A stretch of DNA of 6,348 bases, taken from assembly GCA_029260985.1 (NCBI GenBank), contig JAJDCE010000055.1:1-6348 (forward strand). The letters are read 5' to 3'. A program made the position numbers and the translations under genes. The notes beneath the pieces were generated by a model. The model was not told where the DNA came from and searched no databases. It saw only the letters and a list, made by a program, of their open reading frames with translations. The number at the start of each line of letters is the position of its first letter. The first letter of the stretch is position 1. This DNA is from Patescibacteria group bacterium (GTDB lineage: Bacteria; Patescibacteriota; Gracilibacteria; UM-FILTER-43-11). Positions 1-3,857 of the stretch are shown here, piece after piece.

Positions 1-594
1 GGCTGTACCAGAGGCCCCAAGGCCGTTGATCACAATTTTCACTTCTTCAAACTTGCGGTTTGAAATTTTTAAAGCGTTGATCATTCCCGCTAGAACCACT
101 ACTGCGGTGCCATGCTGGTCATCATGAAAAACGGGGATATCGAGTGAGTCGATTAACCGCTGTTCAATCTCGAAGCAACGGGGGGCTGAAATATCTTCTA
201 AGTTGATTCCACCAAAACTTGGAGCAATCCGTTGGACGGTTTCAATGATTTCTTCAGTGTCTTGCGTGTCCAAGCATATGGGGAAAGCGTCAACACCAGC
301 AAATTCTTTAAACAGTATCGCTTTTCCCTCCATGACTGGCATGCCAGCGGCGGCGCCAATGTTGCCGAGTCCGAGTACGGCTGATCCATCCGTTACTATC
401 GCTACTGTATTACCTTTATTAGTGTATTTATAGATGTCTTTTGGATTTTCAGCGATTCTTTTGCATGGTTCAGCAACACCAGGTGTGTAGGCCAGGCTTA
501 AATCATCACGGGTTTTAAGGGGTATTTTGGAGACAATCTCAATTTTACCGCGATTTTCCTCGTGTAATTTGAGTGATTCTTTATAGTAATCCAT
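1..594 (-). CDS. Malic enzyme, NAD(P)-dependent, N-terminal part (cut by left edge)
   Basis: Malic enzyme oxidatively decarboxylates malate to pyruvate and CO2 with reduction of NAD(P)+, in the cytoplasm. The first 198 residues are visible, running right to left from ATG at 594 to the window edge. Visible motifs are LAYTPGVAEPC (residues 34-44, with the catalytic Tyr36), MEGKAILFKEFAGVDAFP (88-105, with the catalytic Lys91), LEDISAP (132-138) and FHDDQHGTA (156-164). Glu133, Asp134 and Asp159 fit the divalent-metal ligands. The dinucleotide-binding turn NGLGASGTA (190-198) begins at the very edge. The order and spacing match the short bacterial malic enzymes of roughly 400 residues. MaeB-type fusions with a C-terminal phosphotransacetylase-like domain cannot be excluded, because the C-terminus is missing. 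NAD versus NADP preference cannot be read from what is present. The sequence before the ATG ends CCACAACAAA and has no Shine-Dalgarno motif. Confidence 0.95.
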   Translation of the reverse strand, partial: MDYYKESLKLHEENRGKIEIVSKIPLKTRDDLSLAYTPGVAEPCKRIAENPKDIYKYTNKGNTVAIVTDGSAVLGLGNIGAAAGMPVMEGKAILFKEFAGVDAFPICLDTQDTEEIIETVQRIAPSFGGINLEDISAPRCFEIEQRLIDSLDIPVFHDDQHGTAVVVLAGMINALKISNRKFEEVKIVINGLGASGTA

Positions 595-619
595 TTTGTT
601 GTGGATAGGGGGCACTTCA

Positions 620-648
620 ATTGTAAATAAGTGTAAGTTGATGTGCAA
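620..648 (-). promoter_or_regulatory. Probable promoter of the malic enzyme gene
   Basis: On the minus strand a -10 box TACAAT (625-620) is preceded, after 17 bp, by TTGCAC (648-643), which matches three of six bases of the -35 consensus. A start site about seven bases past the -10 would give a leader of some 18-20 nt before the ATG at 594. The -35 region lies inside a 12-bp tandem duplication. This is a consensus match by eye only. Confidence 0.4.
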
Positions 649-658
649 GTTGATGTGG
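635..658. repeat. Two-unit 12-bp tandem duplication upstream of malic enzyme
   Basis: AAGTTGATGTGC (635-646) is followed directly by AAGTTGATGTGG (647-658), identical at 11 of 12 positions. It overlaps the inferred -35 region of the malic enzyme promoter. It could be a paired operator or simply a replication-slippage duplication. Confidence 0.6.
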
Positions 659-684
659 TAGCGTAGGTGACTTGCTCACCATTT

Positions 685-757
685 GTCATCCCGGACATGA
701 TCCGGGATCCTAAGTTAAATTATTTAACCTAGGATTCTGAATCTAGTTCAGAATGAC
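685..757 (+). repeat. Cloverleaf intergenic repeat, copy 1 (73 bp, inverted core)
   Basis: The outer stem is GTCAT (685-689) with ATGAC (753-757). Inside it are three hairpins with no unpaired base between them. Arm 1 is CCCGGA/TCCGGG (690-706). The central arm (707-735) has ATCCTA/TAGGAT, one mismatch, then GTTAAAT/ATTTAAC. Arm 3 is TCTGAA/TTCAGA (736-752). Length and architecture equal copies 2 and 3, but the order of arms is reversed. The left flank CCATTT and right flank GGTTGGTGTT match those of copy 3 in the same orientation. There is no T tract, so it is not a typical intrinsic terminator. It lies between the malic enzyme promoter and the promoter of the 829 gene. It resembles REP/MITE-type elements in style; I do not recognise a named family. 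Confidence 0.9.
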
Positions 758-793
758 GGTTGGTGTTTGGGGTGACTATGTATACCTAAAGGA

Positions 794-822
794 TTGATTT
801 TTCCCATTAAAAATGTTATAAT
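794..822 (+). promoter_or_regulatory. Strong sigma-70-type promoter of the 829 gene, extended -10, leaderless
   Basis: TTGATT (794-799, four of six matches to TTGACA) and a perfect TATAAT (817-822) are separated by exactly 17 bp. TG at 814-815 makes an extended -10. The ATG at 829 follows the -10 by six bases, so transcription starting at the usual distance would begin at or next to the A of the start codon and give a leaderless mRNA. This is the best consensus promoter in the window. Confidence 0.8.
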
Positions 823-828
823 AATACG

Positions 829-1125
829 ATGAATAAAAGTCCCGGTACAAATATCGGGCCCTCCCAAATTGAAGGTCAATGGAATGACCTTAGTATCCTT
901 GAGCGTGTGAAAATGATCCTGAGTTGTCCGGATCATTTTTTAAATTATGGCCTGGTGATGCCCGAGGAGCTTGATCGGGCGGAGGGGTGTGCAGAGTCGG
1001 AGCTGGAGTATGTGATCAATCGTGAAGAGCAACCTTTGTTTACACACATTAATATTAAAAAAGAGCTCAAAACACAATATCTACGGAGCCAATTGAAAGC
1101 CGCATTACGTGCGGTTTTTTTGTAA
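829..1125 (+). CDS. Hypothetical protein, 98 aa, leaderless, with RNA hairpins in its coding region
   Basis: I recognise no family. The predicted protein is acidic in the middle, mixed-charge and probably mostly helical. A basic C-terminal helix runs through residues 77-94, with Lys/Arg at 77, 78, 81, 86, 90 and 94. There is no signal peptide or membrane segment. Support for a real gene: an excellent promoter whose start site coincides with the ATG, protein-like codon use (many G-starting codons, A/T-rich second positions), and an intrinsic terminator ending just before the stop. The terminator lies inside the frame and encodes the last residues AALRAVFL. Four further perfect or near-perfect hairpins fall in the first half of the transcript. 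A structured non-coding RNA of about 290 nt carrying a chance reading frame is therefore the main alternative. It is the only plus-strand gene in the left 5.4 kb and is convergent with the ferredoxin gene, with no gap. Confidence 0.6.
   Translation: MNKSPGTNIGPSQIEGQWNDLSILERVKMILSCPDHFLNYGLVMPEELDRAEGCAESELEYVINREEQPLFTHINIKKELKTQYLRSQLKAALRAVFL
841..891 (+). other. Two consecutive RNA hairpins at the 5' end of the 829 transcript
   Basis: CCCGGTA (841-847) pairs with TATCGGG (852-858) around the tetraloop CAAA, with one G·U pair. AAGGTCA (872-878) pairs perfectly with TGACCTT (885-891) around a 6-nt loop. Both stems are seven pairs long and start within 12-45 nt of the inferred transcript start. 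They lie inside the reading frame, so they may be RNA structure, coincidence, or sites acting on translation. Confidence 0.45.
910..941 (+). terminator. Terminator-like hairpin inside the 829 gene (possible attenuator)
   Basis: AAAATGATCC (910-919) and GGATCATTTT (930-939) form a perfect 10-bp stem with a 10-nt loop. The T run 936-941 completes an intrinsic-terminator shape, though the stem is only moderately G+C rich. It lies about 110 nt into the transcript, within codons 28-38. If functional it would yield a short RNA of about 113 nt or attenuate the gene. Because the A and T runs are paired, it would look similar on the opposite strand. Confidence 0.4.
960..980 (+). other. G+C-rich hairpin inside the 829 gene
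   Basis: GCCCGA (960-965) pairs with TCGGGC (975-980) across a 9-nt loop. It is the fourth stem in a row in this transcript. One such stem alone could be chance; it is listed because of its neighbours. Confidence 0.3.
1096..1121 (+). terminator. Intrinsic terminator overlapping the 3' end of the 829 gene
   Basis: AAAGCCGCA (1096-1104) pairs with TGCGGTTTT (1110-1118), with one G·U pair, around the loop TTACG. Seven T's run from 1115 to 1121. The gene's stop codon TAA (1123-1125) comes after the T tract, so the terminator lies inside the reading frame. In the opposite direction the hairpin is followed only by TTTC, so it would end the convergent ferredoxin transcript weakly. Confidence 0.8.
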
Positions 1126-1380
1126 TTACAAAAATGATAGCGGGTCTTTCAGAATATCATCCATTATATAGTAGTCGACTTTGTGAAGGATTGTTCGTCG
1201 GTCTGTTTTTTCATCTTTAATTTCAACATTTGGTGCCAAATCACAATGCGTGGTACAGCTTCGTTTTTCAATGGTGATTCCTTCAAGATGTCCTCCTTTT
1301 TTGCTGGCGTGTTTGTAAAGATCTTCACTTAAGCAGTTTTGACAAGCAACGCCCATGCATATTCTTATTAATACATTCAT
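1126..1380 (-). CDS. Thioredoxin-like [2Fe-2S] ferredoxin, 84 aa
   Basis: This is a small electron carrier of the thioredoxin-fold 2Fe-2S type, related to the C-terminal half of NuoE/HydC-like subunits. The four expected cluster ligands are visible as two pairs: Cys8 and Cys13 in RICMGVACQNC, and Cys42 and Cys46 in SCTTHCDLAPNVEI. The C-x4-C plus C-x3-C pattern, with about 28 residues between the pairs and 'LAP' after the last Cys, is the family signature. Cys16 is extra. The N-terminal helical domain of NuoE is absent, so this is the stand-alone form; its redox partner is unknown. It lies 39 bp downstream of gatA and may share its transcript. No Shine-Dalgarno sequence is seen; the ATG is preceded by CCAATAAAA. 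Its stop codon TAA (1128-1126) directly abuts that of the convergent plus-strand gene. Confidence 0.8.
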   Translation of the reverse strand: MNVLIRICMGVACQNCLSEDLYKHASKKGGHLEGITIEKRSCTTHCDLAPNVEIKDEKTDRRTILHKVDYYIMDDILKDPLSFL

Positions 1381-1387
1381 TTTTATT

Positions 1388-1416
1388 GGACTAAGGACTA
1401 GGAACTAAGGACTAAG
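1388..1416. repeat. Short tandem repeat of GGACTAA units in the gatA-ferredoxin gap
   Basis: Four imperfect units follow each other: GGACTAA (1388-1394), GGACTA (1395-1400), GGAACTAA (1401-1408) and GGACTAA (1409-1415), plus a final G. They fill most of the 39-bp gap between the gatA stop and the ferredoxin start. Unit-number changes by slippage would alter only the spacing. No function is evident. Confidence 0.7.
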
Positions 1417-1419
1417 AAG

Positions 1420-2862
1420 TTAAAGTGGAGGTTTTTTCTTGTGAAACTCCGTTGCCTGTTCGAATGCGTGGGCTACGTGCAGTACTTTTCCTTCTTCAAA
1501 CTGATTGGCCATTAATTGCAAGCCGATAGGAAGTCCTTTGGAATCAAATCCGGCAGGAATCGAAACTCCCGGAAGACCACAAATACCGGCAGGAACTGTT
1601 AGAGTGTCGGCGGCGTACATGGCTAGTGGATCATCTGTTTTTTCACCGACTTTAAAAGCGGTGAAAGGGGAAGTGGGTGTTACCAAAACATCACATTTTT
1701 CAAAGGCTTCTTCAAATTCCCTTTTCATCAAGGCTCGTACTTTGGCGGCCTTTAGGTAGTAGGCATCGTAATAACCTGATGAGAGGGCGTACGTGCCAAT
1801 CATAATGGTTCTTTTTACTTCATCGCCAAAACCTTCATCGCGGGATTTCATGTAAATATCCAATAGTTCTTTGGCGTCATCTGTTGTGTGGCCATATTTG
1901 ATGCCATCGTAACGGGCCATGTTGGTGCTGCCTTCGGATTTTGCCAATATATAATAGGTAGGGATGGCGTATTTGGTGAGTGGTAAATTCACTTCGATGA
2001 TTTCCGCGCCTAGGCTTTTAAGGGTTTCAATCCCTTTGATTACGGTATCAACGGTTTCTTGTTCTACGTCTTCGAAATACTCTTTTGGCACGCCGACTTT
2101 TATGCCTTTTAAACTCTCTAATAAGAAATTTGTATAATCAGGTGCCAATATATTGGGGGTTGTGCTGTCATGATTGGAATGACCACAAATTGTATTTAAA
2201 ACAAGGGCCGCATCTTCCACCGTTTTGGTGAGTGGACCGATGGTATCAAATGATGATGCATAACTGATTACTCCATATCGTGGCACTCTTCCATAAGTAA
2301 CCTTGAATCCAACACATGAGGATAAGCTGGCGGGTTGGCGTATGCTACCCCCTGTATCGGTTCCGATGGAATAGCAGGCTAAATCAGCAGCCGCAACAGC
2401 AGCGGGTCCACCAGATGAACCTCCTACAACTCTTTCAAGATCCCAAGGGTTTTTAGTGACACCGAAATGACTGGTTTCAGTACTGCTCCCCATGGCGAAT
2501 TGGTCGGTGTTCGCTTTTCCAATTAACACAGAGCCCGCTTTTTTAAGTCTGGTGTACACCTCGGCATCATAAGGGGGTGTGTAGTTTTCTAGAATCTTAG
2601 AGGCGGCAGTGGTTTTGATGCCTTTGGTGCAAATAATATCTTTAAGGGCCATCGGAATACCAGCGAGGGGGTTTGAGAAATCTCCTTTTTCATCCGCTTC
2701 TTTCGCCTGCTTCAAAGCCTCTTCTTTCGTAATGGTGATAAAGGTGTTCAGTTTTTCTTCCGTTGCATCAATTCGGTCCAGATACGCTTGAGTGAGCTCA
2801 ACACTGCTGAACTGTTTTTCTTTTAACCCTTTGTTGGCAGAGGCAATGGTATGTTCGATCAT
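1420..2862 (-). CDS. gatA: Glutamyl-tRNA(Gln)/aspartyl-tRNA(Asn) amidotransferase subunit A
   Basis: GatA is the amidase subunit of GatCAB. It hydrolyses glutamine and passes ammonia to GatB, which amidates Glu-tRNA(Gln) or Asp-tRNA(Asn) in the cytoplasm. At 480 residues it has the usual family length. The amidase-signature triad is intact: Lys74 in IPMALKDII, Ser149 in VVGGSSGG and Ser173 in GTDTGGSIRQPAS. The spacings of 75 and 24 residues are those I recall for characterised GatA proteins. Other GatA hallmarks are TYGRVPRYGVISYASSFD (189-206), RYDGIKYGHT (317-326), EGFGDEVKRTIMIGTYALS (343-361) and LPGVSIPAG (430-438). It follows gatC with a 91-bp gap that holds cloverleaf copy 2, whose edge is 11 nt before this ATG. 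There is no Shine-Dalgarno sequence (GAATAGCAATA before the ATG). gatB is not adjacent. Confidence 0.97.
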   Translation of the reverse strand: MIEHTIASANKGLKEKQFSSVELTQAYLDRIDATEEKLNTFITITKEEALKQAKEADEKGDFSNPLAGIPMALKDIICTKGIKTTAASKILENYTPPYDAEVYTRLKKAGSVLIGKANTDQFAMGSSTETSHFGVTKNPWDLERVVGGSSGGPAAVAAADLACYSIGTDTGGSIRQPASLSSCVGFKVTYGRVPRYGVISYASSFDTIGPLTKTVEDAALVLNTICGHSNHDSTTPNILAPDYTNFLLESLKGIKVGVPKEYFEDVEQETVDTVIKGIETLKSLGAEIIEVNLPLTKYAIPTYYILAKSEGSTNMARYDGIKYGHTTDDAKELLDIYMKSRDEGFGDEVKRTIMIGTYALSSGYYDAYYLKAAKVRALMKREFEEAFEKCDVLVTPTSPFTAFKVGEKTDDPLAMYAADTLTVPAGICGLPGVSIPAGFDSKGLPIGLQLMANQFEEGKVLHVAHAFEQATEFHKKKPPL

Positions 2863-2873
2863 TATTGCTATTC

Positions 2874-2946
2874 GTCATTCTGAATTAAATTCAGAATCCT
2901 ATGTTAAATAACTTAACTTAGGATCCCGGATCAGGTCCGGGATGAC
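2874..2946 (-). repeat. Cloverleaf intergenic repeat, copy 2 (73 bp), between gatC and gatA
   Basis: The outer stem is GTCAT (2874-2878) with ATGAC (2942-2946). Arm 1 is TCTGAATT/AATTCAGA around a single A (2879-2895). The central arm (2896-2924) has ATCCTA/TAGGAT, a T·T mismatch, then GTTAA/TTAAC. Arm 3 is CCCGGA/TCCGGG (2925-2941). All four helices meet without unpaired bases. On the minus-strand transcript it starts 7 nt after the gatC stop and ends 11 nt before the gatA start. It lacks a T tract, so read-through is expected. It may affect gatA translation, transcript processing or stability. Confidence 0.9.
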
Positions 2947-2953
2947 ATTTTGG

Positions 2954-3241
2954 TTAGAATACATTCTTCACTTTAATCATATGATCCTGGATTTCCTGAG
3001 GGGTTTCTTTGAGAAGTTCATCGGTGTAGTCACATTCCTTTTCTTCATCCTTAAAAGATACGCTTTGTAAGCCCGTGACTTGGGCAATGGGTTCGACGTT
3101 ATCGGTGTCTACCTCTTTCAACATCTCGGCATGTTCCAGAATTCCTGAAAGCTGACCGGTGAATTTGTCGATTTCCTCCTCGGACATATTGAGTCGGGCG
3201 AGTTTGGCGATGTGTTTTACTTCTTCGCGATTGATGGACAT
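2954..3241 (-). CDS. gatC: Glutamyl-tRNA(Gln)/aspartyl-tRNA(Asn) amidotransferase subunit C
   Basis: GatC is the small subunit that wraps between GatA and GatB and stabilises the amidotransferase. The 95-residue protein shows the family pattern: EVKHIAKLARLNMSEEEID (7-25), the paired helix around FTGQLSGILEHAEMLKEVDT (27-46), VEP (49-51), and a C-terminal SFKDEEKE...LLKETP...VKNVF tail that matches the usual 'R.D...LL.NAP....F.VP.V' arrangement. The start at 3241 (MSINREEV) was chosen because it aligns with GatC. An in-frame ATG at 3310 would add 23 unrelated residues and begins inside cloverleaf copy 3. TATAAT stands nine bases before the chosen ATG, which also rules out the longer start for that transcript. 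gatC precedes gatA in the same direction. No Shine-Dalgarno sequence is present. Confidence 0.93.
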   Translation of the reverse strand: MSINREEVKHIAKLARLNMSEEEIDKFTGQLSGILEHAEMLKEVDTDNVEPIAQVTGLQSVSFKDEEKECDYTDELLKETPQEIQDHMIKVKNVF

Positions 3242-3250
3242 TTCTGACTG

Positions 3251-3256
3251 ATTATA
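3251..3256 (-). promoter_or_regulatory. -10 box of a likely leaderless gatC promoter
   Basis: A perfect TATAAT on the minus strand (3256-3251) is separated from the gatC ATG by nine bases, so transcription would begin within about 0-3 nt of the start codon. No good -35 is present; TTAGAG is the nearest at 18 bp. This mirrors the arrangement at the 829 gene. It suggests gatC-gatA can be transcribed independently of guaB and the membrane protein gene. Confidence 0.5.
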
Positions 3257-3305
3257 AAGCCTACATAAGATACCTCTAACTCGACTGGGTCGCAAGGTTC
3301 CATTT

Positions 3306-3378
3306 GTCATTCTGAATTCAATTCAGAATCCTATGTCAGATAATTTGATTTAGGATCCCGGATCGAGTCCGGGATGAC
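3306..3378 (-). repeat. Cloverleaf intergenic repeat, copy 3 (73 bp)
   Basis: The outer stem is GTCAT (3306-3310) with ATGAC (3374-3378). Arm 1 is TCTGAATT/AATTCAGA around one C (3311-3327). The central arm (3328-3356) has ATCCTA/TAGGAT, a T·T mismatch, then GTCAGAT/ATTTGAT with two G·T pairs. Arm 3 is CCCGGA/TCCGGG (3357-3373). The flanks CCATTT and GGTTGGTGTT match copy 1. It lies between the stop of the membrane protein gene (8 nt away) and the gatC promoter. Confidence 0.9.
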
Positions 3379-3386
3379 GGTTGGTG

Positions 3387-3698
3387 TTAGAGTTGGCTTG
3401 GGAAGGCGAAGCTCAAGAAAGTGACGGCGCCGAATAGGAATAGGCAGATGGCGAAAATCACTATGCCCCATGCACTTCCTTCGTCTTGCTGCTGGCCTTC
3501 GTTGATTTGCAGATAAAGTCCACTTCCGCCGTACGTTAGAGCAATGAGCATAAAAGGAATGTCCAAAATTCTCATCAGAAAGATCATGGAGCTCGGGTAC
3601 AGTCCGTTTCTTAACGACAGAGCGGCGGCAACATAAATAAATGCCAAAAGAAAGAAGTAGTTTGCGCTCACGTTGTGTAAGGTTTTTGTCGTTTCCAT
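3387..3698 (-). CDS. Small membrane protein of unknown function, 103 aa, three predicted helices
   Basis: I recognise no family. The hydrophobic profile shows three likely transmembrane helices at about residues 13-30, 38-62 and 76-97. Short polar stretches lie between them: LRNGLYPSS after the first helix, and the acidic, glutamine-rich NEGQQQDEGSAW (66-77) after the second. The N-terminus METTKTLHNVSAN is polar and there is no cleavable signal peptide. No catalytic motif or charged residue stands out inside the helices, except Arg43 and Asp46 at the start of the second. The gene lies between guaB and gatC in the same direction, with cloverleaf repeats on both sides, so functional coupling to either neighbour is not implied. 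The ATG is preceded by GACAAACAAAA without a Shine-Dalgarno sequence. The stop codon is 8 nt from copy 3. Confidence 0.75.
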   Translation of the reverse strand: METTKTLHNVSANYFFLLAFIYVAAALSLRNGLYPSSMIFLMRILDIPFMLIALTYGGSGLYLQINEGQQQDEGSAWGIVIFAICLFLFGAVTFLSFAFPSQL

Positions 3699-3721
3699 TT
3701 TTGTTTGTCAGGACTGTAAAG

Positions 3722-3730
3722 ATTGTATCA
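3722..3730 (-). promoter_or_regulatory. Possible extended -10 promoter of the membrane protein gene
   Basis: On the minus strand TGATACAAT (3730-3722) fits an extended -10 (TG-N-TACAAT). A start site seven bases on would give a leader of about 16 nt. The -35 region at 17 bp (TTATAG) is poor. It lies between cloverleaf copy 4 and the gene, so transcription would not include the repeat. Confidence 0.4.
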
Positions 3731-3751
3731 CTAAAAGGGTTATACTATAAA

Positions 3752-3836
3752 GTCATTCTGAATTCAGTTCAGAATCTCTCCATTTCACTAGGTTGCTTAG
3801 TCAGAGGGAGAGATCCTGAAACAAGTTCAGGATGAC
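3752..3836 (-). repeat. Cloverleaf intergenic repeat, copy 4 (85 bp variant)
   Basis: The outer stem is GTCAT (3752-3756) with ATGAC (3832-3836). Arm 1 is TCTGAA/TTCAGA (3757-3773) and arm 3 is CCTGAA/TTCAGG (3815-3831). The central arm is a different, longer sequence (3774-3814, 41 nt): ATCTCTCC/GGAGAGAT at the base, with an inner ACTAGG/CTTAGT stem containing one G·T pair. The junction again has no unpaired bases. The right flank AGTTGGTG resembles the tail of copies 1 and 3. It follows the guaB stop by 21 nt on the minus strand. Confidence 0.85.
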
Positions 3837-3857
3837 AGTTGGTGGGTGATGATTGGA

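Noticed and set aside
685..757. The 73-nt cloverleaf as a tRNA gene
   Set aside because: The size and cloverleaf shape are reminiscent, but the outer stem is only 5 bp, there is no 7-nt anticodon loop, no TTCGA-type T loop and no conserved D-loop bases.
3242..3310. Longer gatC start at ATG 3310, adding 23 residues
   Set aside because: The extension does not resemble GatC, begins inside cloverleaf copy 3 and lies upstream of the TATAAT box next to the better start at 3241.
685..3836. The repeats as a CRISPR array
   Set aside because: The copies are separated by whole genes, not by regular spacers, and no cas gene is present.
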